From the NCBI GenBank assembly GCA_029887795.1, contig JARXPE010000010.1, positions 1-45,023 on the forward strand: 45,023 nucleotides of DNA. Direction: 5' to 3'. The notes under the pieces were generated by a model. It was not told the DNA's origin. It worked only from the letters and a program-made list of their open reading frames with translations, and searched no databases. Shown one piece after another: positions 33,341 through 40,635 of this stretch. The translations under genes and the position numbers were made by a program. The stretch's first letter is position 1; each line of letters begins with the position of its first letter. Source of the DNA: Thermoproteota archaeon (GTDB taxonomy: Archaea > Thermoproteota > Methanomethylicia > Methanomethylicales > Methanomethylicaceae).

Positions 33341-33350
33341 ATATAAAAAT
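33341..33350 (-). promoter_or_regulatory. TATA box for the pus10-rpl21e-rpoF transcript
   Basis: On the minus strand ATTTTTATAT sits about 54 bases before the pus10 start (33291). It is the only strong box in the 128-base gap 33292-33419 and suggests a break in the informational run. Confidence 0.55.
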
Positions 33351-33419
33351 AAGTACCCGGCATTAAAAGTGATTGGCGCTCTGATCAAAAATTGATAAAG
33401 CTCATTTAATTTAATTTTA

Positions 33420-33932
33420 CTATGTAGACTTGCGATCCACCTTGTTATTCAGCACAACAACAGCCTGATCTGGGAATAGGTCGCGCTTGCCCAAGTTTAC
33501 GGATAGAAACCCCGCCTTGCAGAGCCTCTCTTCAGTCCGTAAATTGGGATAGCTGAACACCACAAAGAAGTCTTTTGGGAAATCCTCAACCCTGCCGTAT
33601 GCTCCAGAATAGTAAAGCTTTGCCCCTCTTGGGCTCTTCAAGAACTCATCAAGATCGATCCTCTTAGCAAATATCCCCGCCATCACTCTGCCTGCCCCTC
33701 TCTCAAAACCTGCCCTAAGTATCCCAGACAGGGACTGTTCGTCAGGTCTAACATTCCTCATACTCTTTCCATCGAAGGTTATACAAATACTCTCATCAAA
33801 TATTATATGCACCCTTGCATCCGGGCGAACACCGTGGGAGAGTAGCATGCCTCCGACCACGAACCTGGTGACGATCCCAAACTCTTCCGAGGAGATTATC
33901 TTGGACGGGACTAATAGGGCGAACTCTCGCAA
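33420..33932 (-). CDS. TrmY-like SPOUT protein (tRNA pseudouridine-54 N1-methyltransferase family)
   Basis: 170 residues that align along their length with TrmY: MREF start, LLSHGVRPDARV, CITFDGKSMRNVRPDEQSL at 50-68, MAGIFAKRIDLDEFL, and a C-terminal LFPDQAVVVLNNKVDRK. TrmY methylates pseudouridine 54 made by Pus10, encoded next door. Two features depart from active TrmY: the SAM-binding loop GDH-G is here SYPNL (127-131), and the C-terminal His-Cys pair before the last strand is Gln-Ala. Length is short for the family by about 30 residues. It may use a changed cofactor site or have lost methylation. Sits six bases after srp54. Confidence 0.75.
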   Translation of the reverse strand: MREFALLVPSKIISSEEFGIVTRFVVGGMLLSHGVRPDARVHIIFDESICITFDGKSMRNVRPDEQSLSGILRAGFERGAGRVMAGIFAKRIDLDEFLKSPRGAKLYYSGAYGRVEDFPKDFFVVFSYPNLRTEERLCKAGFLSVNLGKRDLFPDQAVVVLNNKVDRKST

Positions 33933-33937
33933 AAACT

Positions 33938-35281
33938 TTACCTCGCCGTAAATATGCCCTTTAGACCTTGCATCCTCTTTTGCTTCTTCACCAGCTGCTT
34001 TATGTACTTCTTACTGATTTTATACTGGTTCAACAGGTCCCTGAGGTCCTTTGTGGTCGTCCCAGACCCTCTTGCTATCCTCCTCGCCCTAGAACCGTCT
34101 ATAATATGGGGCTCCGTCAGCTCCTCTTCGGTCATTGACTGCATTATGACCATCCACTTCTTCATTCTCTCCTCCGTGAGGTCCATAGCCTCCTTGGGGA
34201 GACTCATCCCAAATCCAGGAATGGATTGCAAAAGCTTGCTAAACGGTCCCATCTTCCTCATAGCCTGCATCTGTGCGTAAAGGTCCTTCAACGTGAACCT
34301 CCCGGAGGCTATCGCGGTCATGGTTTCCTTGCCGGTCTTGGAGATCTCCGCTTCTTTGAACTTCTCAACAAGGCTCTCTATGTCCCCCATTCCCAAGAGC
34401 CTGCCGACGAACCTTTTCGGGTTGAAGACCTCTAACTCATCTATCCCCTCCCCAGTGCCTATGAACCTTATAGGCGCTTTTGTCGCTGCCACCGCCGAGA
34501 GGGCACCACCTCCCCTGGCTGACCCATCGAGCTTAGTCAGGAGTATCGTCCCTATCTTAGTCGCGCTGTTGAAAGCTTCCGCCTGCTGGGCTGCTTGCTG
34601 CCCTATTGTGGCATCTAAGACCAGTATGATCTCATCCGGCTTGACAGCCTCGGCCACCTGGCGCATCTCCTCAATGAGCGCACTCTCGTTCTTGTGCCTG
34701 CCTGCGGTGTCAACTATTATGACCTCTGCACCGCCCTCCTTCAGCTTCTTAACACCGTTGACCGCGAGCTCCACAGCGTCCTTCGCATTCCTATCTCCGT
34801 AAAAAGCAACGCCTGCCTTCTCCGCGAGCTGCTTAAGTTGGTCATATGCACCTGCTCTGAAGTTGTCCGCGCAGACCAGCCCGACCGAGTATCCCTGCTT
34901 CTTCAAGTACCATGCGAGCTTGGAAGCACTGGTGGTCTTTCCGGAACCTTGGATTCCGACAAGGAGCAAGACTGTGGTCTTGCCTTTCGGATACTTAGGA
35001 AGCTGAGGTCTCTCCCCTCCCAAAAGCGAGACTAACTCGTCGTAGACTACCTTAATCGCCAGCTCCCTTCTGGTTATCCCTGGCGGGAGCTCCCCCTCAA
35101 AGATCTTCTTCTCTATGTTCTTTGAGAGTTCTAACACCAGCTTCACGTTCACATCCGATTGGAGGAGTGCCCTCTGTATGTCCCTTACGAGCTCCTTAAC
35201 CACCCTCTCGTCAACGACTGGTGCTCTGAGCACCTTCTTCACAGCGTTACTTATCGAGCTCCCGAGACTCTCAAGGACCAT
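33938..35281 (-). CDS. srp54: Signal recognition particle 54 kDa protein
   Basis: 447 residues. N domain helices, then the GTPase with GIQGSGKTTSASKLAWYL (109-126), DNFRAGAYDQLKQLA, DTAGRHK, TKLDGSARGGGALS and the GTGEGIDELEVFNP box. The C-terminal M domain is methionine-rich (MQAMRKMGPF, MGDIESL) and binds 7S RNA and signal peptides. The family's usual length. Followed closely by the TrmY-like gene; preceded by aIF5A at 36 bases. Confidence 0.97.
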   Translation of the reverse strand: MVLESLGSSISNAVKKVLRAPVVDERVVKELVRDIQRALLQSDVNVKLVLELSKNIEKKIFEGELPPGITRRELAIKVVYDELVSLLGGERPQLPKYPKGKTTVLLLVGIQGSGKTTSASKLAWYLKKQGYSVGLVCADNFRAGAYDQLKQLAEKAGVAFYGDRNAKDAVELAVNGVKKLKEGGAEVIIVDTAGRHKNESALIEEMRQVAEAVKPDEIILVLDATIGQQAAQQAEAFNSATKIGTILLTKLDGSARGGGALSAVAATKAPIRFIGTGEGIDELEVFNPKRFVGRLLGMGDIESLVEKFKEAEISKTGKETMTAIASGRFTLKDLYAQMQAMRKMGPFSKLLQSIPGFGMSLPKEAMDLTEERMKKWMVIMQSMTEEELTEPHIIDGSRARRIARGSGTTTKDLRDLLNQYKISKKYIKQLVKKQKRMQGLKGIFTAR

Positions 35282-35317
35282 CTATTACACCATAAAATTA
35301 AGTCTTAAAAAAACAGA

Positions 35318-35713
35318 TTATTTTACCCTCACAATGTGCTTCTCATTCAGGATGTCCCAATACTCCACCTCAACCCCAGGTGCTAGCTTGGATAGTATTT
35401 CCTCATCGGTTGGCTTCTTTATCTCAAAAGTTTCATAGGTTCCGAGGTCCATTAACTGTACCGTATCTGGCATTACAGATATCACCTGTGCTGCCTTCTT
35501 CTCAACTATCGGCACATCCACTCTTTGGTCCGCCGGTGCCACGAGATTCCTCTTCACGCCATCAAAGATCCCGACCGCGACTACCCTGGCCTTAGCCGAA
35601 CCATGCTTGCCTGTCTTTGACTTCTCCATCGAGACAACCCTGCAAGGCACATTGTCTATAACCACAAAACTACCTTCCTTAAGGCTTCCGATCTCAACAG
35701 GCTTAGTTGACAT
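35318..35713 (-). CDS. Translation factor aIF5A
   Basis: 131 residues of two small beta domains. The hypusine loop [13 protein letters not shown] places the modified lysine at Lys36. aIF5A helps ribosomes through poly-proline and other slow steps. I chose the ATG at 35713, with GGGATGG upstream; an extension to 35821 runs through the promoter region and has no family match. Heads the long minus-strand run with a TATA near 35732-35762, divergent from the ferredoxin gene. Confidence 0.96.
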   Translation of the reverse strand: MSTKPVEIGSLKEGSFVVIDNVPCRVVSMEKSKTGKHGSAKARVVAVGIFDGVKRNLVAPADQRVDVPIVEKKAAQVISVMPDTVQLMDLGTYETFEIKKPTDEEILSKLAPGVEVEYWDILNEKHIVRVK

Positions 35714-35731
35714 TTTCCATCCCTTCAAGTC

Positions 35732-35762
35732 TTTAAATAAATATAGGTAAATAAATCTTATC
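35732..35762 (-). promoter_or_regulatory. AT boxes upstream of aIF5A
   Basis: Two AT stretches on the minus strand (TATATTTATTTAAA at 35732-35745, and AGATTTATTTACC just upstream) lie 20-45 bases before the aIF5A start. The farther one leaves room for a leader with GGGATGG. Confidence 0.45.
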
Positions 35763-35826
35763 CGAAGATCCGACTGTAAGTATTGGACAGGGGTACACTT
35801 GAAGAATCGGCTTAAACTCAAAAACT

Positions 35827-35833
35827 CTTATAT
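35827..35833 (+). promoter_or_regulatory. TATA box for the ferredoxin pair
   Basis: CTTATAT centred 48 bases before the TTG start at 35878. A transcript start near 35856 leaves a leader with GGTGAG (35867-35872), five bases before the TTG. Confidence 0.5.
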
Positions 35834-35877
35834 CCCAAGAACATACCAGATCTTCAACATTGTGTTGGTGAGTACAT

Positions 35878-36747
35878 TTGTGTGATTGGTGCATGAAGCA
35901 CGGCGCAGGCGGAAAGTGGTACATGAACGCGAAGAATTACTCCAACGAGCTTGCCGAGGCAATAAACGCACGAGAGTATCTCCAAGAGCAGTGGAAGGCA
36001 TTTGAGATGGTATACATTCGGAGGATAATGGGCATAACCTCCATCGACTTGGGGTACAAGCTCCAGTTGCCGATAATTGGGCGCTTACTAAGGTGGAGCG
36101 CGGAGAGGATGATTCACAGTGAGGGCAAGCACAGGAACCCCGTCAGGGCAGACGGGCACTTCGGTCAAGTGATCCCCTTGGAAGAAGCTAAGATCATATT
36201 GGGTAATCTTGCCGCCGAGCCTATAATCGAGAACTACTGCATGTGTAGATGGATGCAGCGCGGGATAAAGGAAGCTTGCTGCATCAACTTTGGGCTCCTC
36301 TCTGGGGTGATCGAGAAGCTTCCGCGCTTCATCCCTAAGGACACAAAGTACCGACTCGACCGTGACGAGGCTATTGCCCACATCGAGGAGCACAACAAGA
36401 AGGGCTATGTTGCCACGGTCTGGTTCCAACCAGTCCCTTACATAAATGCCATCTGCTCATGCGAGAATCCGGAATGTGGAGGGCTCCGCCTGAGGAATGA
36501 CTTCGGTCTTCACACAGTTTACAAGGGTGAGTATGTTGCAGAGGTTGATCCCGACAGGTGCCAAGCATGTGGTATGTGCGTGACTAAATGCCAATTCGGC
36601 GTTCTCCGACTTGTACAATCACTCAAAAGAGTCATAGTGGACATAAACAAATGCTTCGGCTGCGGTGTCTGCAGACACGCCTGCAAATATGACGCCATCA
36701 GGCTAGTGCCACGGGAGAACTATCCTGCCCTGAGGGGTGTTTATTGA
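35878..36747 (+). CDS. Ferredoxin-type 4Fe-4S protein with cysteine-rich N-terminal domain
   Basis: 289 residues. The C terminus holds a classic double cluster: C228-x2-C231-x2-C234-x3-C238 and C259-x2-C262-x2-C265-x3-C269. The N-terminal 220 residues form a second cysteine-rich region: MCDWCMKHGAGGKWY at the start (Cys2, Cys5), Cys121/Cys123 (YCMCRW), Cys134/Cys135 (ACCINFG), and CSCENPEC at 193-200. The start is a TTG with GGTGAG upstream, so the CDWC begins the protein. Related proteins with a CDWC...GGKWY N terminus occur in anaerobic archaea and bacteria, often with methyltransferases or respiratory reductases, but I know of no biochemical role. It could deliver low-potential electrons, for example for corrinoid reactivation. 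Two bases separate its stop from the next gene. Confidence 0.75.
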   Translation: MCDWCMKHGAGGKWYMNAKNYSNELAEAINAREYLQEQWKAFEMVYIRRIMGITSIDLGYKLQLPIIGRLLRWSAERMIHSEGKHRNPVRADGHFGQVIPLEEAKIILGNLAAEPIIENYCMCRWMQRGIKEACCINFGLLSGVIEKLPRFIPKDTKYRLDRDEAIAHIEEHNKKGYVATVWFQPVPYINAICSCENPECGGLRLRNDFGLHTVYKGEYVAEVDPDRCQACGMCVTKCQFGVLRLVQSLKRVIVDINKCFGCGVCRHACKYDAIRLVPRENYPALRGVY

Positions 36748-36748
36748 T

Positions 36749-37009
36749 ATGTTCCCTAAGAAGAGCCCAAAGGTTGTTATAGACTATACCAAATGCGGCG
36801 AGAAGGGGCAGATTGACCCTAGAAATTGCACAAAATGCCTAAAGGTCTGCGACCCTGCAATATTCATTCTTCACGAATCCCCAAACATGCCGATAGACCC
36901 AGTAGATCCTAAATACTGGCGCATAACTCCGGTTTGGCTATCTTTGTGCAACATGTGTATGAAGTGTGTTAAGGTGTGCCCTCTCGGCGCTATTACTGTC
37001 AGCAGATAA
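36749..37009 (+). CDS. Small two-cluster ferredoxin
   Basis: 86 residues. Cluster ligands: C16-x10-C27-x2-C30-x3-C34 (first cluster spread out by an insertion) and C67-x2-C70-x2-C73-x3-C77 near the C terminus. A proline- and aspartate-rich stretch (PNMPIDPVDPKYWRITP) lies between them. The ATG at 36749 follows the larger ferredoxin's stop by one base, so they form one operon, probably as partners in one electron path. It ends convergently with mtaC across a very AT-rich gap. Confidence 0.8.
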   Translation: MFPKKSPKVVIDYTKCGEKGQIDPRNCTKCLKVCDPAIFILHESPNMPIDPVDPKYWRITPVWLSLCNMCMKCVKVCPLGAITVSR

Positions 37010-37140
37010 TCAGATGCTGAATAATCAAAATTAGTATGCCTTCTTAAACTAATCCTTAATCATAAGTATCAAAAATTAATAATATAAAAATTTTAAACAA
37101 AATTCATAAATCATAATTAAAAAATTTTAAGGAGAAGGAG
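37010..37140. other. AT-rich convergent gap between ferredoxin and mtaC genes
   Basis: 131 bases, strongly AT-rich, between the ends of two converging operons. Runs such as ATAAAAATTTTAAAC and AAAAAATTTTAAGG have T tracts on both strands that could stop transcription in both directions. No gene or clear hairpin stands out. Confidence 0.5.
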
Positions 37141-37815
37141 CTACCAGCTCTCTCCTCTCTCACTTCTGAGTTTTTCCACTAGCTGCTTCACGACCCCGAC
37201 AGCAGCAGAGGCATCATGCGGGCGGGCATCTGCACCTATGGAGAGCGCCCACTCTTCCGTCACCGGTCCGCCGCCTACGATTACCTTGACCTTATTGCGC
37301 ACGCCTGCCTCTTGGAGCATAGCAATGACCTTCTTCATGCCTGGCATCGTCGTGCTCATCAGCGCAGACATGCCTATCACATCCGCCTTGACCTCTTTCG
37401 CCTTCTCAAGGAACTTCTGGAGTGGTACATCTTTGCCCAAGTCTATCACGTTGAACCCAGCCGCGCTGAGCATTATCTTGACTAGGTTCTTGCCGATGTC
37501 GTGTATGTCGCCCTCGACCACTCCCAATATCACGGTCGCTGGAATACTTGCCTTGTCCACCTTCATATATGGGGTCAAAATGTCCACGGCCACATTGAGC
37601 GCGTTGGCGGCGCACAGCACCTCTGGCACGAAGTACCTCTTCTTCTCATACTCTTGGTTGACGATTGCCATCGCCTCTCCGCCGTACTTCGTCACAAGTT
37701 CATAGGCGTCTAGTCCCGCAGCAACGGCTTCTTTTGCCCACTTCGCCGCTGCCTCCTCGTCACCATTTATTATTGCGGTCTTGAGTCCATTTATTATCTC
37801 TTCTTTAGTTGCCAT
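37141..37815 (-). CDS. mtaC: Corrinoid (B12-binding) protein of a methyltransferase system
   Basis: 224 residues, MtaC/MtbC/MttC type. The N-terminal helical cap domain (1-90) is followed by a Rossmann-like cobalamin domain with the base-off signature DIHDIG at 103-108, where His105 is the lower cobalt ligand, then SALMSTTMPGM at 150-160 and GGGPVTEEWA at 181-190. It carries the methyl group between a substrate methyltransferase and MtaA. I start it at ATG 37815, with GAGGTG eight bases upstream. It is 17 bases downstream of the MtaA-type gene. No MtaB, MtmB or MttB partner is adjacent, so the methyl donor is unknown. Confidence 0.88.
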   Translation of the reverse strand: MATKEEIINGLKTAIINGDEEAAAKWAKEAVAAGLDAYELVTKYGGEAMAIVNQEYEKKRYFVPEVLCAANALNVAVDILTPYMKVDKASIPATVILGVVEGDIHDIGKNLVKIMLSAAGFNVIDLGKDVPLQKFLEKAKEVKADVIGMSALMSTTMPGMKKVIAMLQEAGVRNKVKVIVGGGPVTEEWALSIGADARPHDASAAVGVVKQLVEKLRSERGESW

Positions 37816-37832
37816 TTCGCTCACACCTCACT

Positions 37833-38858
37833 TTACACATAGACCATGCATCGGGCGGCTTCTACCATCGCCCTGAAGTTCTCAGTCGGAGTCCTTGGGG
37901 GTATCCCGCAGGAGGGCATCAACGCGTCCACGCCCATCGCTATGGCATCCACAGCAGCCTTCTTTACGACCTGCGGATTTCCGAAGAGCAGTGCACTTAT
38001 GGTTGGCACCCCTCCAACTACCGCCATTTTGTCTCCCAGCACCTGTTTTGCGAACGCTATGTTCACTTGGGCATCAACTGAGAATGCATCAAATCCTGTG
38101 TCGGCTATGTATGGCAGGTAGCTTGTCGTGTTTCCGCATATATGGAGGACCACAGGTGCGCCCAATCTCTTTGCCATGCTCTGGTACACCGGGACCATCA
38201 CATCCCTGAAGAACTGCGGGGACAGGATGTCTGATGTAGCCGAGGGATCGGCTATGCAAATGACGTCTGCCCCTCTCCTTAAAGCCTCTTTGCAGTCTGC
38301 AACGTTCATATCTGCTATTGTCATCAATGCCTCTTTTATTTCCTCGAGCGGCCTCTTCTTTGTCCATATAAGGAACTTCTCTATGCCGAATATGTGCCCT
38401 GCCACCGTGAATGGTCCGGTGACTTGGTTCGCGATGGGCAGGTAGTCGCCGTAGTCCCTCCTGAGCCTCTCCTCAACGCTGTGCTTCAGTGGGAACCTTC
38501 CTTTCTCCATTATGTTTTCAGGTATCTTCAGGTCCTTTAGGTCGTTGAATGCATGTGTCTCAACGCTCGGGTGCCTGTCTATTCTTCCCCAGTTTATCTT
38601 GCATCCCAAAGCCTCTGCCTCGATGCAGAGGTCGAAAGGCAGCTTGAACCCTTCAAGCCCTATGACCTCCCACGCAGCCGCCGCGAGCCTGTAGCACAGC
38701 TCTGGATCTCGATTGGCATCGGGAAAGGGCGCATTTACCGCGTTCATCTGGTCAACGGTCGCAGTCGTCAGGACATCGAAGCAGGAGATCCTGTCAGCCT
38801 TTTTCTTGTTCCCAGTAAGGCAAAGAAGGGCCCGCTTTTTGGGTGTCATCTCGCCCAT
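37833..38858 (-). CDS. mtaA: MtaA/CmuA-type methyltransferase (uroporphyrinogen decarboxylase family)
   Basis: 341 residues. A UroD-fold enzyme that moves a methyl group from a corrinoid protein to a thiol, coenzyme M in methanogens. The zinc ligands His239, Cys241 (LHICGNT) and Cys317 (MPSCGIP) are present, as in MtaA and MtbA. N-terminal TPKKRALLCLTGNKKKADRI is also typical. I chose ATG 38858, preceded by GGTGG; an extension to 38915 only adds a hydrophobic piece that overlaps the promoter. It is in an operon with the corrinoid gene. CoM as acceptor fits a methanogen but is inferred; other thiols or tetrahydropterins are not excluded. Confidence 0.85.
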   Translation of the reverse strand: MGEMTPKKRALLCLTGNKKKADRISCFDVLTTATVDQMNAVNAPFPDANRDPELCYRLAAAAWEVIGLEGFKLPFDLCIEAEALGCKINWGRIDRHPSVETHAFNDLKDLKIPENIMEKGRFPLKHSVEERLRRDYGDYLPIANQVTGPFTVAGHIFGIEKFLIWTKKRPLEEIKEALMTIADMNVADCKEALRRGADVICIADPSATSDILSPQFFRDVMVPVYQSMAKRLGAPVVLHICGNTTSYLPYIADTGFDAFSVDAQVNIAFAKQVLGDKMAVVGGVPTISALLFGNPQVVKKAAVDAIAMGVDALMPSCGIPPRTPTENFRAMVEAARCMVYV

Positions 38859-38889
38859 AAAACCACCGCCCATAATCAGATACAAACAG

Positions 38890-38899
38890 TTATTTAAAA
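38890..38899. promoter_or_regulatory. Shared AT box between mtaA and nadK
   Basis: TTATTTAAAA is close to self-complementary and lies 32-41 bases before the mtaA start (38858) and 38-47 before the nadK GTG (38937). One TATA may serve both directions, or two overlap. Confidence 0.45.
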
Positions 38900-38936
38900 C
38901 TAGAGGGATAATCAATCATGTTCCGATATAGATCGG

Positions 38937-39767
38937 GTGGTCTCGTTGATCTCAAAGGTCGCTATTATAAGCAAGCCCAACTCGCCAGAGGCTGATTCTG
39001 TATCTAAAGACATCGGCGGCTACCTCTCATCCAAGGGTTTGACCGTTCATTACTTGGACATCCTTTCCTTGGAAAAACAAACAATCGACAAGAAGCGGGC
39101 GGATCTAGTGGTGGTGGTTGGTGGCGACGGTACTATTGTGAGGGTGCTCCGCATAGTGGATGGCGTGCCTTTACTCGGCATAAAGGTTGGGGCTCTCGGC
39201 TTTTTATGCGAGTCCACACCCGAGGAGGCAAAGCCCGTCATGGATAAGATAATCTCTGGCAATTACTACCTAGAATTCAAGACTAGGCTGACCCCGCGTT
39301 ATAAGGATAAACGATTCTACGAGGTCATGAACGAGGCTTTAGTGGCTTCCTTGAGACCATCAAGGGTTCTCTCCATCCTTCTTTCCAAGGATGGCATACC
39401 AATCTATAGGGGCAAGGCAGACGGTATTATCGTTTCAACAACAACTGGCTCAACCGCCTACGCCCTCTCTGCTGGTGGCGTGATAATAGACCCTGCGCTG
39501 GACCTTATGGAGGTCGTCCTTATCTGCCCTCTCTCCACAGGGGTTCGACCTTTCATAATCCCAGTGTCCAGTACTCTGGAGATCCGCCTACTTCCAGACG
39601 GGTCGCGGGGCATCCTCGTATTGGACGGGGATGAGGCTTCCTCTATAGAATATGAATCCCCTGTTATTATCGAAAAATCGGACAAGCCTGCCTGCTTCAT
39701 ACGCGTAAAGCCGCCGGACTTTTACAGGCGCGTGAGAGAGAAGATCAGGATACCGTTGGAGGTCTAA
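38937..39767 (+). CDS. nadK: NAD kinase
   Basis: 276 residues that phosphorylate NAD to NADP. The catalytic GGDGT is at 62-66, followed by LLGIKVGALGFLCE and the NAD-binding TTTGSTAYALSAGG. The archaeal form ends in a proline-rich basic tail. The start is GTG at 38937, or the TTG at 38946 that has GGGTGG just upstream. It overlaps nothing and leads after two bases into nob1. A second kinase of a related fold (COG3199) is in the window at 12.8 kb. Confidence 0.93.
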   Translation: MVSLISKVAIISKPNSPEADSVSKDIGGYLSSKGLTVHYLDILSLEKQTIDKKRADLVVVVGGDGTIVRVLRIVDGVPLLGIKVGALGFLCESTPEEAKPVMDKIISGNYYLEFKTRLTPRYKDKRFYEVMNEALVASLRPSRVLSILLSKDGIPIYRGKADGIIVSTTTGSTAYALSAGGVIIDPALDLMEVVLICPLSTGVRPFIIPVSSTLEIRLLPDGSRGILVLDGDEASSIEYESPVIIEKSDKPACFIRVKPPDFYRRVREKIRIPLEV

Positions 39768-39769
39768 GG

Positions 39770-40315
39770 ATGTCCCAAAAGAGAAGACCGACCTTCGTCT
39801 TGGATACATCGGCGATCATATACGGCTTCAACCCCCAACTGATTGATGGCGAGCACTTCATCACCCCACTTGTAGTCGCTGAACTCTCTGGCAGGAAGAC
39901 AAAGGCACTTGTCGATCTCTTCCTTTCATCAGGTCGCCTTAAACTGAGGGCACCTTCCGATGAGACCAAAAACCACGTGAAGATTCAGGCGAGCAGCACA
40001 GGGGATCTGCCCGTTCTCTCAGAGACAGACCTTGAGGTCGTCGCGCTCGCCTTAGAGCTCAAAACGGAGGACCAGGAACCCGTAGTCGTCAGCGATGATT
40101 ACAGTCTCCAGAACCTGTGCAACCTCCTGTCCATCTCCTTCAAGCCAATGGTGACGAAGGGAATATCTCAGGAGTACTGGTGGCTGATCTACTGCCCTGC
40201 CTGCGGCGAGACTTACGAGCCCACCTCAAAGTTTACCACATGTAAGATCTGTGGACATGCACTCAAGAGAAAAGTCTACAGCAAAAGGCAAATCTCTAAT
40301 GATCGCTCCGAATAG
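39770..40315 (+). CDS. nob1: rRNA maturation endonuclease Nob1
   Basis: 181 residues: a PIN domain with the first catalytic aspartate in VLDTSAIIYGF (Asp12), ELS-type glutamate in VVAELSG, and VVSDDYSLQNL; then a zinc ribbon with CPACGETYEP and CKICGHALKR. Nob1 trims the 3' end of 16S rRNA at the last step of small-subunit maturation, matching KsgA, which acts at about the same time. Starts two bases after nadK. Confidence 0.94.
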   Translation: MSQKRRPTFVLDTSAIIYGFNPQLIDGEHFITPLVVAELSGRKTKALVDLFLSSGRLKLRAPSDETKNHVKIQASSTGDLPVLSETDLEVVALALELKTEDQEPVVVSDDYSLQNLCNLLSISFKPMVTKGISQEYWWLIYCPACGETYEPTSKFTTCKICGHALKRKVYSKRQISNDRSE

Positions 40316-40635
40316 GGTTTTCCCCTCCATCAGCCCCCCCGACTTATCCGCTAAGTCATGACCAAATATCTTAGTGGCAGAGGGCATAGAGTGAAAAGAC
40401 CACATCCTGTTATTTTTCATACTGTTGGCATCGACATTATAATTGGAATTGGTATCAGCATTAGTATTTATGATGAATTTTGGATCCAAAGCTGGGGTGA
40501 TTATGCAGTCGGAGAAATTCAGGACGGTTCTCACCATCTTAGCATTCTACCTGTGAAAAGTGGAGCTGAGAATATAACATTTTATTGTTTAATTGAGAGC
40601 GAGCTTCTATATATTTCATAGCGCTCTATTTAGGC
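40316..40635. other. 320-base gap after nob1, no clear gene
   Basis: The gap contains GACTTA/TAAGTC (40341-40357, six pairs, five-base loop) just after nob1 that may act as a 3' end, and a TATA-like CTATATATTT at 40607-40616 for the next gene, about 25 bases upstream of its tandem ATGs. A single C-box-like ATGATGA (40470-40476) lacks a convincing partner. I see no supported coding gene in between. Confidence 0.45.

Noticed and set aside
40226-40537. Minus-strand open frame of 103 codons overlapping the end of nob1
   Set aside because: It overlaps conserved zinc-ribbon sequence of nob1 and has a repetitive Asn-rich stretch with no family sign.
40470-40560. Box C-like ATGATGA suggesting a C/D guide RNA
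   Set aside because: The expected D' and C' boxes are imperfect (CTGG, TGATTA) and the next CTGA is about 90 bases away, too far for a normal archaeal C/D RNA.
40358-40621. Open frame of 87 codons after nob1
   Set aside because: No ribosome site, odd isoleucine-rich composition, no motif. It looks like chance reading of a noncoding gap.
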